Shown: piece after piece, positions 49,904 to 57,857 of the stretch
Layout: every line of letters starts with the position of its first letter
Numbering within the stretch: position 1 is the first letter of the stretch
Assembly (NCBI RefSeq): GCF_900114155.1
Contig: NZ_FOSC01000009.1
Span: 1 to 64,000 of the forward strand
Length of the DNA stretch: 64,000 bases
Reading direction: 5' to 3'
From: Marinobacter persicus
GTDB taxonomy: Bacteria > Pseudomonadota > Gammaproteobacteria > Pseudomonadales > Oleiphilaceae
Notes under the pieces: model-generated
Told to the model about the DNA's origin: nothing
The model's database searches: none
Seen by the model: only the letters and a program-made list of their open reading frames with translations
Program-made: the position numbers and the translations under genes

Positions 49904-51103
49904 TCAGCTACAAGGCTCAGCCTGCGTTTGGGCTGCCAAAGTTGGCTGCCGGCGCAGATTGACGATCTGTAGCAGAGCGCCTAAAGCTGCAATACCGCCA
50001 GCGCAGACTGCCAGTGTCCAGATAGGTAGCTGTAGCAACAGAATGAAGCCGCCCGCCGCGGCGCCAATGGCACTACCCACATAGAGCGCCGATTCGTTCA
50101 GTGCAACGGCCAGATTGCCGTCTCCATGAGCTTGGCGAGTGCGGATCAACTCGTTGTTCTGCGGTACCTGCAATGCCCAGCCGACGGCGCCCCAGGTCGC
50201 AATGGGCAGCATGACCAGCCAAGTGTTGAGCCTGGCCGCCAGTGGTAGGGCGAACAGCGATACGGCAAGAATCAGCATGATGGCCAATGTCACATTCGGG
50301 CCCTTGAGACGATCTACCAGCGGCCCGGCCAGGAAGCTGCCAAGAACACCGCCAATGCCCCAAACCCAGAGATAGGGCGTGACAGAGCGCACGGCACCAT
50401 AGGCCGGGTCAGTCATGAGTGGGGCTATGAAGGTGTACATGCCGAGGCTGGCAATGGCCGCAAGCAATGAGACCGTCAGGATAATCAGCACATGGCCGTC
50501 ACCGAGGATCGTCAACTTCTGCATCAACGAGCTGACTGGTGCTGCAGGTAGGGTCGGGAGCTTCAGGAACAAGCCGATGAAGGCAATCAGGCCGAGCATT
50601 GCGATCAGCCAAAAGGCGGATTCCCACCCCGTTTGCTCGGCGATCAATAAGCTGAGGGGTACGCCCAGAACCACGCCGCTGGCCATGCCGCCCATGATGA
50701 TGGCGATGGCTTTGCCGCGATTTTCTGGAGTGGAGACTGCAGCTGAGGCGCCAATGCCCATGGCTAGGTAAACACCGGCGCCTGTGCCGGCAATGGCACG
50801 CCAGGCCATCAGCGCCGTGAAGTTTTCGACGAGCGCGCTGGCGGCATTGGCGATGACGAACAGGCCTAGTGTGAGCAGGAGACCTGCGCGCTGACGATTT
50901 GCCGGGGTCAGGGCGACGCAGATCGGAGAGCCCAGTCCATAGGCCAGTGTGAAAGCGGTAACCAGCTGGGCGGCTGCCGACACGGATACCGCGAAAGAGT
51001 CTTCGATCATCGGAATCAGCCCAGCGGTAACGTAGGAGGCCATGCCGAGGGAAAAGGCTCCCAATGCTATGAGATAAATGGAAGATTGGTTGGACGTACG
51101 CAT
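49904..51103 (-). CDS. MFS transporter (DHA1-like, AraJ/YdhP type)
   Basis: A 399-residue protein with twelve membrane helices. FSLGMASYVTAGLIPMIEDSF starts it. GSPICVALTPANRQR is the loop 2-3 region and WRAIAGTGAGVYLAM follows. It is probably a drug or sugar efflux pump. The second ATG (51103) has the better-placed AAGGG. It is divergent from the XRE-type regulator at 51259. Confidence 0.92.
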   Translation of the reverse strand: MRTSNQSSIYLIALGAFSLGMASYVTAGLIPMIEDSFAVSVSAAAQLVTAFTLAYGLGSPICVALTPANRQRAGLLLTLGLFVIANAASALVENFTALMAWRAIAGTGAGVYLAMGIGASAAVSTPENRGKAIAIIMGGMASGVVLGVPLSLLIAEQTGWESAFWLIAMLGLIAFIGLFLKLPTLPAAPVSSLMQKLTILGDGHVLIILTVSLLAAIASLGMYTFIAPLMTDPAYGAVRSVTPYLWVWGIGGVLGSFLAGPLVDRLKGPNVTLAIMLILAVSLFALPLAARLNTWLVMLPIATWGAVGWALQVPQNNELIRTRQAHGDGNLAVALNESALYVGSAIGAAAGGFILLLQLPIWTLAVCAGGIAALGALLQIVNLRRQPTLAAQTQAEPCS

Positions 51104-51258
51104 GTTCATCCCTTATCGGAAAATTGATGGAATATCGGTGTACCATTCCTCTTTCAAGACAAATTTCTGACTCGGGTTCGCCAGTCAGATACGGTATTCT
51201 TTCCCGGATTTCCGAAGGGTACAATTTGATCGTTTATGCTATTACTCGAGGTAACCGT

Positions 51259-52116
51259 ATGAGCGCACCTCACTCACCTGCCCAACATACTCGAGCGGAG
51301 TTGTCCGAATTTTTGCGTAGCCGCCGCGAGCGAATTTCTCCGGAAGAGGTTGGGTTGCCGGCTGGTGGCCGACGACGCACACCGGGGCTGAGACGTGAAG
51401 AGGTGGCGACCCTGGCTGGGGTTGGATTGTCTTGGTATACATGGCTAGAGCAAGGGCGGGACATTAGTGTGTCGTCTACGTTTCTCGACAACCTATCTCG
51501 GGTTCTCAAGCTGGATGCGACCGAGCGCCGCCATTTGTTCTTGCTTGCCCATCAAAGGTTGCCTCCAGAATTAGGCTGTACTCTGTGCGAAGTACCACCG
51601 CTGATCAAGCGGCTAATGAACGATATCCCTACGCGACCATCCTACGTGCTCAATTTGCGTTGGGACGTGTTGGCCTGGAATTCCGCAGCGGATCGAGTAT
51701 TCGGTTTTTCGAGTGTCCCAGAGAATCGTCGAAATCTGTTGTGGATGCTATTTACTAGCCCCGCACTGCGGGAGCTTTTTATCCCTTGGGATGAACAGGC
51801 ACTACAGATTTTATCGAGCTTCCGCCGTGATTTCGTGCGTGCGATTCATGGTACAGGCATCGCCGGCTTGGTAAGGGAGTTGGAAGAAGCTTCGTCAGAT
51901 TTCAAGGTCTGGTGGCAACAACAGGAGATCCATGGCCAGTGTCAGGGTGTTCGCTACCTTCAGATACCAACGGTAGGTCAGGTCGCATTCGAGCATACTA
52001 CCTTTGTGTTCGATGAAGAGCGTCACCTGCGTCTTGTTTACTATGCAGCAAAGGAAGGTAGGCCTGAGAGTCGAGCTTTTGAGAAGTGGATTCAGCAAGA
52101 GCCAATTCAGGTCTAG
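51259..52116 (+). CDS. XRE-type helix-turn-helix regulator with MmyB-like ligand domain
   Basis: A 285-residue protein. The HTH region contains ELSEFLRSRRERISPEEVG, TPGLRREEVATLAGVGLSWYTWLEQGR (in parts), all typical of this family. The C-terminal MmyB-like domain (LNLRWDVLAWNSAADRVFG; ENRRNLLWMLFTSPALREL) binds unknown hydrophobic ligands. The start at 51259 follows GAGG. It probably represses the divergent MFS gene; the 155-bp gap should contain the operator. Confidence 0.92.
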   Translation: MSAPHSPAQHTRAELSEFLRSRRERISPEEVGLPAGGRRRTPGLRREEVATLAGVGLSWYTWLEQGRDISVSSTFLDNLSRVLKLDATERRHLFLLAHQRLPPELGCTLCEVPPLIKRLMNDIPTRPSYVLNLRWDVLAWNSAADRVFGFSSVPENRRNLLWMLFTSPALRELFIPWDEQALQILSSFRRDFVRAIHGTGIAGLVRELEEASSDFKVWWQQQEIHGQCQGVRYLQIPTVGQVAFEHTTFVFDEERHLRLVYYAAKEGRPESRAFEKWIQQEPIQV

Positions 52117-52138
52117 AAGTAATTTTTCCGGCAAAGAA

Positions 52139-52273
52139 TTATTTTTGGGGTCGGCTTATGGAAAAATAAAAGATGCTTTGGCTGCGTTGAAGGAGGCGGG
52201 ATATCTGGCCGTTCAGGGTACGGTCGTCCTCGACGACCAGCACGTGCGGCCGGCGCTGGATAACTGCGTTCAT
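52139..52273 (-). pseudogene. N-terminal fragment of a response regulator
   Basis: On the minus strand, the ATG at 52273 reads MNAVIQRRPHVLVVEDDRTLNGQISRLLQ (in parts), the first strand and helix of a receiver domain with its acidic pair (VEDD). It then runs into unrelated sequence and stops after about 44 residues. The rest of the receiver and any output domain are missing. It is a remnant, not functional. Confidence 0.65.
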
Positions 52274-52767
52274 GGCTTATCAGCATATCGTGACTTTGAG
52301 ACGTATTATCATATGCATGCGCAGTGCGACTCACAAGCACCCGCATGCCACTCGCCCCGGCAGCGCCGTTTGACGCCGATCAAACCGCCTAAGACATTCA
52401 TCGCAATTGGCCTCAGGCGCTTTGCGGATCGGCACGCCCTCACATAACCTGACTCTCTAAGGCCGCTGAGACGGCCACCAAGCACGCAGGGACTACCGCA
52501 TGGAGGCGGCCGCCATCGCAGGATGCAGGGTAGGGGCGGTAGCGTGCCCGGAGCCTCGGCCACACGCCGCCAATGAGCGCCCGCAGGATGATCGAAACCG
52601 GCAAAGGCAGCGCGCACGCGAATTCTGCATAAGTAGCCGAGCTATACTTAGGCACCAGAGAAATCAATGAGTTGGAAGAAATGAAGCGCGTCAAATAATA
52701 TTGTTGAACGCGCAGGATGTTCATTCAATATCAGGACGCACAGTCCAATCACTGTTAGAGCAACTGT
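52274..52767. other. Gene-poor GC-rich junction before the AbiU2-like cassette
   Basis: No ORF here has convincing coding character. Base composition is higher in GC than the cassette that follows. A GTTAGAG core (52754-52760) lies 8 nt before the next gene and could be an attC R', but I cannot find its paired left arm, so the site is probably truncated. Confidence 0.5.
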
Positions 52768-53457
52768 ATGGCTAATTACCGAACAGCAGAGGAAGCCCGA
52801 AAAGCATACATAGAATGCATGGGCCAGCAGCTCGGAGAGCAGTTCCATGAGCTTTGGCAGGAGCTAGCTTGGTTGTATGCCAAGTGGGCGGAGTATGTGG
52901 AGCTGTTCGGCACGCGCTCGTCTCGAATTGATTTACTGAACCAAGCAGCGCCACACTTCTTTAAGATCGTACAGGATTCGCTGTGGGAGGATGTGATTCT
53001 GCATATTGCTCGCCTCACTGATCCCCCACGAAGTTCAGGAAAGGAGAACCTGACCATACAGGCGCTTCCTGAATTGATTGATGACGAAGCGACTCGCGAG
53101 AAGGTAAGAACTTTGGTGTCTGAGGCCGTCGAAACATCGGACTTTTGCCGAGATTGGAGAAATCGTCGAATTGCCCATAAGGATCTAAAACTTGCTCTAG
53201 AAGACGGTGTACAGCCATTGAAAGCTGCAAGTAGAGAGCGAGTAAGAAAAGCGCTGGAGGCAGTATCCGATGTGCTGAATGGGATCACCTCTCATTACTC
53301 GTCATCTGAGACAGTATTTGAAACACCTGCTGCGCCCGGGGGCGCTCTAACCCTTCTTTACCGGATCGACGACGGTTTGCGAATAGAAGGGGAGCGCCGG
53401 GAAAGGCTAAAGAAAGGGGAGCCAGAAGAAGGCGACCTGGGGCCTCGAGATATATGA
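52768..53457 (+). CDS. AbiU2-type HEPN-domain protein
   Basis: A 229-residue helical protein. WEDVILHIARLTDPP, NLTIQALPELI and especially RDWRNRRIAHKDL match the HEPN AbiU2 family. Arg131-Asn132...His137 forms the R-x(4-6)-H RNase motif, here with five intervening residues. HEPN proteins of this sort are RNA-cleaving effectors in abortive infection or toxin-antitoxin systems. It stands alone in its cassette without a visible antitoxin, so either the activity is conditional or its partner is elsewhere. An attC follows directly. Confidence 0.86.
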   Translation: MANYRTAEEARKAYIECMGQQLGEQFHELWQELAWLYAKWAEYVELFGTRSSRIDLLNQAAPHFFKIVQDSLWEDVILHIARLTDPPRSSGKENLTIQALPELIDDEATREKVRTLVSEAVETSDFCRDWRNRRIAHKDLKLALEDGVQPLKAASRERVRKALEAVSDVLNGITSHYSSSETVFETPAAPGGALTLLYRIDDGLRIEGERRERLKKGEPEEGDLGPRDI

Positions 53458-53460
53458 TTG

Positions 53461-53536
53461 CTCTAACAACAGCGTTAACGCGGATCGGCTTTTCCGCTGA
53501 CGCTCCAAAGCCGCCCGGTTACGCTGGGCGTTAATG
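53461..53536 (+). other. attC recombination site
   Basis: CTCTAACA (53461-53468) and GTTAATG (53530-53536) flank very good arms: left AACAGCGTTAACGCGGATC, right complement GCCCAGCGTAACCGGGCGGC. Confidence 0.92.
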
Positions 53537-53867
53537 GCAAAGGCTTCGGTCTTTGGGTGGCCGTGTGCCAGTGGCCTTGGTGCCGATTCTGGCAGTTAAA
53601 CCCGGCAATTGTGAGAGCACCAAGGCCAGCAGAGTCCGCGTCCGGTTTGGCAGCTTTAATCGTCAGCGGCGTTGGTAGCAAAATCGGTGTTCGTCGTTTG
53701 GGGCTGTCCGCCGACAATGTATTCTGGATCTGGTACCTTTGAGTACAGGTTCATCCACCGCTGGCTTGGCGGTGGTTTTAAACAAACGGCATCGGCGTGA
53801 GCTGGTGCAAAGAAACGGAGTAGGCCGTCGCGGTCGTTGCCAGGGAGCAGGCAGTGTCAGTACCTGC
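53537..53867 (+). ncRNA. ORF-poor cassette with hairpins, candidate structured RNA
   Basis: This 331-nt cassette has no strong gene. It contains an 11-bp inverted repeat (GGCCTTGGTGC at 53573 with GCACCAAGGCC at 53617), a terminator-like hairpin at 53755-53779, and a third small stem near 53850-53867 (GCAGG...CCTGC). A 61-residue GTG-start frame (53557-53742, containing SGLAALIVSGVGSKIGV) ends just before the terminator and is the only possible protein. Either a structured RNA or this small protein may be the cassette's product. Composition is GC-rich compared with its neighbours. Confidence 0.4.
53755..53779 (+). terminator. Rho-independent terminator inside the ORF-poor cassette
   Basis: CCACCGC (53755-53761) pairs perfectly with GCGGTGG (53769-53775) across a 7-nt loop, followed by TTTTA. 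It ends a possible transcript about 240 nt long from the cassette start. Confidence 0.7.
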
Positions 53868-53954
53868 CTTTAACCAGTCAATTAAGTTCGCTCCCGGCCA
53901 GAGGGCCGTCCGCCGGACGCCCCTTACGGGCCGCCGCTTATCTCCGCGTTAAAT
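53868..53954 (+). other. attC recombination site
   Basis: CTTTAACC (53868-53875) and GTTAAAT (53948-53954) flank arms with AATTAAG and the matching CTTAT region. The inner part reads CCGGCCAGAGGGCCGTCCGCCGG, a stable stem. Confidence 0.82.
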
Positions 53955-53990
53955 TTTCCGAATTATCAATTTCCTGAGAGAGATGTATAG

Positions 53991-54647
53991 ATGGAAGAGT
54001 ATTACCCTGACATCATTAAAGCTTTGATAGCGGCAATAATAACCCTGACTTTCAACCGGGTTAAAAGTCACCTTCCCGAGCGGAAGCAATCAAAGCATGA
54101 TGACAGTTTTGATATTTTGAGGGGGGTTATGGCTCAAGGAATTGAAGGACGGCCAAACATAGTCATTGAGCATGCTTTTAAAGACTATCTGAAATTCCCT
54201 TTAAATTATTCGGAAATAATTAGACTCATAAATCTACAAAACCCTTTAAAGGCGTTTCGCCTGTATGAAAGTGCTCAGTTTATGGTCGAATACAACGAAT
54301 TTTCGAAATTTTTCGAGTATAAAGAAAAGTATAATAACGAGAAGAAGAGGAAGTCCACAAAACGGCGAGCTTTCGCCGCATATTTTTTGTATGCATTTTT
54401 AGCGTTGATGACATTGATGTATGCGCCGATTCTAGTCGAAGTTAGAGGTTTTCAGGGATTTGCTTTCATTTTCTTTTTTCTCGTTTTCCTTTTGCCTGCC
54501 GCATGGTTTATGTTGGAAGAATACGGCCGCAGTGAAAATGCTGCACATTTTTTATCTTTCTTGGAGAAAGATTCTAAATACTACTTTAAAAAATCGGTGA
54601 ACTCGGACCCCATTAGGTATGGGTCCGCTGCGCCAAACTATGCATAA
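53991..54647 (+). CDS. Membrane protein of unknown function, 218 aa (1+2 TM layout)
   Basis: One weak N-terminal membrane segment (IIKALIAAIITLTF), a basic stretch (LPERKQSKHDD), a roughly 100-residue helical region with FPLNYSEIIRLINLQNPLKAFRLYE (in parts), then two C-terminal membrane segments (AAYFLYAFLALMTLMYAPILV; FAFIFFFLVFLLPAAWFML). The overall plan matches the protein at 4600. It is followed by a TAATTGC junction and the Trypco2-like gene, possibly as one cassette. Strongly AT-rich. Confidence 0.72.
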   Translation: MEEYYPDIIKALIAAIITLTFNRVKSHLPERKQSKHDDSFDILRGVMAQGIEGRPNIVIEHAFKDYLKFPLNYSEIIRLINLQNPLKAFRLYESAQFMVEYNEFSKFFEYKEKYNNEKKRKSTKRRAFAAYFLYAFLALMTLMYAPILVEVRGFQGFAFIFFFLVFLLPAAWFMLEEYGRSENAAHFLSFLEKDSKYYFKKSVNSDPIRYGSAAPNYA

Positions 54648-54673
54648 TTGCGACGGTTATCTTTACGTTATGT
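54642..54673 (+). other. Possible attC deletion scar between two genes
   Basis: GCATAATTGCGACGGTTATC then a second core-like GTTATGT (54667-54673). The stop TAA followed by TTGC is the same as at 3716 and 5797. The hairpin arms are missing. Confidence 0.45.
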
Positions 54674-54693
54674 AGAGCAATAAGGAGTTAATG

Positions 54694-55131
54694 ATGGATC
54701 TCAAGGATTTCGTAAGAGAGACCCTGGTCCAGCTATCAACCGGTGTGCAGGAGTCTATCGAGGAAGTTAGAGAATCAGGTGGATACTCTAATCCCGCTGC
54801 GGTTGGTAGCTCAAAAAACAGTGACAACTCTCATTTTGGCTCAATGGGCGAGGGGCAGAATGTTTTCCTCGTTGACTTCGATGTAGCTGTTACCGTCGAC
54901 GAAAATTCCGAAGTTTCCGGAGGCGGGAAGCTTAAGGTTGCTAGCGTTTTTTCGTTAGGCGCAGACGCTGGATCAAGTAGCAAGAGCTCTTCATCGAACA
55001 GAGTTAGCTTTAAGATTCCGCTCGCCCTTCCCGTTGATCCGGTGTCCCGTGCAGAAGTAACTGAACGCAAGGCACGGCAGCAGGAAAGAATTAACGAGAG
55101 TATGCGGAGGCTCAACCAAGGGCTCACATAA
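54694..55131 (+). CDS. Trypco2-like domain protein
   Basis: A 145-residue protein. MDLKDFVRETLVQLSTGVQESIEEV is an amphipathic N-terminal helix, followed by VFLVDFDVAVTVDENSEVSGGGKLKV and SNRVSFKIPLALPVD, a beta-rich module. The order (LKxFIxETL...I; FDVAVT; RVxFxIPLxLP) is that of the trypsin-co-occurring domain 2 family, found beside trypsin-like proteases and other effectors in predicted bacterial conflict systems. The ATG at 54694 has better RBS spacing than the one at 54691. Array 1 carries a trypsin-like gene but not adjacent. Confidence 0.72.
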   Translation: MDLKDFVRETLVQLSTGVQESIEEVRESGGYSNPAAVGSSKNSDNSHFGSMGEGQNVFLVDFDVAVTVDENSEVSGGGKLKVASVFSLGADAGSSSKSSSSNRVSFKIPLALPVDPVSRAEVTERKARQQERINESMRRLNQGLT

Positions 55132-55206
55132 CCAATGCATTAAATTCGTTCCGGCCCTAGGGGCCTCCACCGGACGCCTTAGTTGGCCGCCGTTGATGCT
55201 AGCGTT
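55126..55206 (+). other. attC site split by a miniature IS1182-type element
   Basis: ACATAAC (55126-55132) starts the left arm (CAATGCATTAAATTCG). The right arm (CGGCCGCC...GATGCTAGC) leads to GTT at 55204-55206, where the R' core is cut by the element at 55207-55373. The core resumes as GTTATAC at 55374-55380. Confidence 0.82.
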
Positions 55207-55373
55207 GAGGCTGTAGGAAAAGGTCGAAGGCCTATTTTGAGCCGAAAACGATCAATAAATGAACTAAAAATTGGGCCTATTCTTGAAATCTGGAGCACTT
55301 ATGATTGAAAACACTTCCAGATTTTACGTAGGAACGCGATCGGACAAATGGGCGGGACTTTTTCTACAGCCTC
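55207..55373. mobile_element. IS1182-type miniature inverted-repeat element (167 bp)
   Basis: The terminal repeats GAGGCTGTAGGAAAAG (left) and GAGGCTGTAGAAAAAG (complement of right) match at 15 of 16 positions. GTT flanks both sides. It contains no transposase. The right end is almost identical to the right end of the IS1182-type remnant at 60504 (14 of the terminal positions, TTTTCTACAGCCTC), so a relative of that element probably mobilised it. It sits exactly in the attC R' core. Confidence 0.75.
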
Positions 55374-55410
55374 GTTATACGCCGGTGTAAATGCAAGACA
55401 CAAAGGATGC

Positions 55411-55599
55411 ATGATGAGGTTGCAAGACGTTCAGGTCGGTATGGAAGTAATTATCGACAAGCCGAGCAGTCCTAACGATGGTATGAGTGCCGTGGTACTT
55501 TCGATTTATTCCGAGGTATCCAACACCGTAAATATCCGACTCCGCGTCGAGGAAACAGCTGACGTGATTACTCGCTTTCAGCCAGATGAGCTTCAGTAG
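55411..55599 (+). CDS. Small cassette protein, 62 aa, unknown
   Basis: A short protein with a compact SH3/Tudor-like beta pattern (MRLQDVQVGMEVIID, VVLSIYS, NTVNIRLRVEETADVITRF). The start at 55411 (MMRLQ) follows AAAGGA; the frame opening at 55348 lies in the miniature element. The fold guess is weak. It is bounded by the split attC upstream and a clear attC downstream. Confidence 0.65.
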   Translation: MMRLQDVQVGMEVIIDKPSSPNDGMSAVVLSIYSEVSNTVNIRLRVEETADVITRFQPDELQ

Positions 55600-55615
55600 C
55601 TCAACTCAGGGAGAC

Positions 55616-55718
55616 GCATAACGAAGCGCTGCAGCTGACCGCCCAAAGCGCTGCTGCGCTTCGGGTTCCCTACGCGGACTTCATCCGCTCCGGCGGCAAC
55701 TGAGCTTGGGCGTTAGAT
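55616..55718 (+). other. attC recombination site
   Basis: GCATAAC (55616-55622) and a perfect GTTAGAT (55712-55718) flank long arms. GCAGCTGACCGCC on the left pairs with GGCGGCAACTGAGCT on the right. Confidence 0.92.
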
Positions 55719-55730
55719 TTAGGGTGATAA

Positions 55731-57008
55731 ATGAAACTCCATAGAGATCTAGGATTTTATGTTCCAGCCTTTTTCATGATGCAGGTTGATGTAGACATGG
55801 CTATTGAAAAAATTCTAGGCACTGTGGATGAGCGAGTTTTCTCCCACGAATTGATCCATTTTTTACAGGACGTGAGTACTACATACGGGCTAAATAATAT
55901 TTCAAAATGTGTCGATGTCATTAAGTCCCAGAACGGTGCGTTAAGGCAAAAGAGCCTTCCTGTTCAGTTGCCGTTATTGAGTAGCGATCTCAGTGATACG
56001 GTAATGGCTAATAACGATCTGTTTTCATTATATGTAGGAGATGATGCAGAAAAATTCAAAGAGTTCCCTGAGAGTTATTCCGTTGTAGACGTAATTGAAG
56101 ACGAGATGGAGGTAGAGCTTGTACCTTACCCAGTAAAATTTATCAACATAAAGTACGGGAGCCCGGTGATTAGCGCAACTGAGGAATTCCATTTTGGGGC
56201 AATGGCTATTTATGAAAGCATGGCAAACTTAATTGAAAACGAGATATACGGAGAAGAAGAAAGAAGAAAAAATTTTCCATATGATGCTGCGTTGATGCTA
56301 GCCGAGCACTTATGCCCCACAATTTCACACAACAGGCTTGCAATTTGTGAGCTGTGCGAAGCGTCATTGATGTACTACAACCCAGCAGAAATATTTGTCG
56401 ATTGCTTGAAACAAATTCATGATCTTAGGCTAGTGTTCGAAAATAAAAACGAATATTATCGATATGTAGTGAATAATTATACATTAGAAGAAGAGTCAGT
56501 TGGTGTCGAGTATATAAATGCTTCTGAATTGGCAGAGTCTCAATTAAATGATTTGTTCACCGTTTCCCCTTTCAAAGAAGAGAAATGGGCTAGTTGTATG
56601 GTCATTAGGGCGAGAAAAGTAAGAAATAGCGATATGTCGATATCCGCTAGGCTGTGGGGAGCAGATAAGAACCAATCTAGGCAGTCGCTAATGGATTTTA
56701 TCCGAAGCGTAGGAATGCCAATCGTTTTTAATCGAAACTTTGAAGCCTGGCTCAGAGGTTCAGAGGAATCGCTTCGCACTCCCCTAATGTATCCCGCTAT
56801 TCTCTCATTTCATGAAATAGTACAGGGTAAACAACAGGGATGCATTTTAAATAGGCACTGTGTGAACGAATATTCGGGTTGTACACCAGATGATAATTGC
56901 CATTCTGCACCTTGGGCACGACTTGCCCAAGGGAAATCCTGCTATTTCTCGGATATATGGAAAATGTGGGGGCTTGAAAATGTGAAAATTTCCGAAAATA
57001 AAATCTAA
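55731..57008 (+). CDS. Large HExxH metallopeptidase-like cassette protein, 425 aa
   Basis: HELIH (residues 39-43, in VFSHELIHFLQDVSTTYGL) is a zinc-binding motif. About 120 residues later, FGAMAIYESMANLIE supplies a plausible third-ligand Glu (Glu162) as in gluzincin-like peptidases. A Cys/His-rich C-terminus (GCILNRHC, GCTPDDNCH, GKSCYF) may bind a second metal. There is no signal peptide. It is the largest gene of either array and clearly AT-rich. The substrate is unknown. The stop overlaps the R'' of the next attC. Confidence 0.75.
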   Translation: MKLHRDLGFYVPAFFMMQVDVDMAIEKILGTVDERVFSHELIHFLQDVSTTYGLNNISKCVDVIKSQNGALRQKSLPVQLPLLSSDLSDTVMANNDLFSLYVGDDAEKFKEFPESYSVVDVIEDEMEVELVPYPVKFINIKYGSPVISATEEFHFGAMAIYESMANLIENEIYGEEERRKNFPYDAALMLAEHLCPTISHNRLAICELCEASLMYYNPAEIFVDCLKQIHDLRLVFENKNEYYRYVVNNYTLEEESVGVEYINASELAESQLNDLFTVSPFKEEKWASCMVIRARKVRNSDMSISARLWGADKNQSRQSLMDFIRSVGMPIVFNRNFEAWLRGSEESLRTPLMYPAILSFHEIVQGKQQGCILNRHCVNEYSGCTPDDNCHSAPWARLAQGKSCYFSDIWKMWGLENVKISENKI

Positions 57009-57074
57009 CAATTTCATGTTTTCGGACTGGTTTTTCGCTGCGCTCCAAACCATCCGCAAATGCAGGCGTTAAAT
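57003..57074 (+). other. attC recombination site
   Basis: ATCTAAC (57003-57009) and GTTAAAT (57068-57074) flank arms that pair well: left TTTCATGTTTTCGGACTGG, right complement GCCTGCATTTGCGGATGG. Confidence 0.92.
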
Positions 57075-57087
57075 TTGAGGAGAACGG

Positions 57088-57227
57088 CATCGAGATTTCA
57101 ATTGGCTCAGGAATTACGATCGCCTCTGTCCTCATTGCGGTCTTGTCCGCGATTTATGCTCGTCGGTCGGCAAGCGCAGCTAGACAATCCAACGATATTG
57201 GCCGCCTTAATTCGCTACTATCTCTGA
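57088..57227 (+). pseudogene. 5' fragment of a membrane-anchored cassette gene
   Basis: After the attC and a GAGGAG ribosome-binding site, an open frame reads IEISIGSGITIASVLIAVLSAIYARRSASAARQ (in parts), a membrane anchor followed by a basic stretch. It is cut at about 57227 by the IS1182-type remnant. No standard start codon lies in the right place; an ATC or upstream codon may be used. The remainder of the gene is missing. Confidence 0.5.
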
Positions 57228-57857
57228 GGAGCACCGGATCAACGGCTACGTGCCCGACAACCAATTCCGGAGCCGCGATCCGAAGTTCCAGAACCAAAAG
57301 GATAAATACGGCAAACGGCATCAGCATCTACCCAAAACCGGCAGGAAAACCATCATCCCAGCCAGTGAATTCCAGTTCGATCCGGTGAACCTGACCTGCA
57401 TTTGCCCGGCGGGCAATACCATCAGCTATCAGAGCACGCGGGAAGTCGAGAACGGCAAGACCCGGGTGCACTTCGAAGGCCGTCTTCTCCAATGCCGGCA
57501 TTGCCCGAAGAAATACCAGTGCATGCAAAACCCGGCTTCTGCCAATCACCGCAAGGGCTCTGGACGCCAGGTGTCGTTCACCATCGAGAACAAACGCCTG
57601 CGAACTACACGGACTGGATGAAACACCGGGTCGACAGCCAACAGGGCAAAGAGATATACAGCCACCGAATGTCGGTGGTGGAGCCGGTGTTCGGCAACAT
57701 CGGTACGACCAAGCGCCTGAATCGCTTCAGTCTGCGCGGGAAGAGAAAAGTACAGAGCCAGTGGCAGCTGTATTGTAAGCGCCAATAAACCCGCACCTAC
57801 ATTCGGTTACCAAGATTGCCCACACTGATTTCCTCGTCAACACCGGGAGGAATCAGC

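Noticed and set aside
52620-52767. Candidate attI site upstream of the AbiU2-like gene
   Set aside because: A GTTAGAG core is present, but no integrase gene, no direct repeats and no promoter arrangement typical of attI can be seen.
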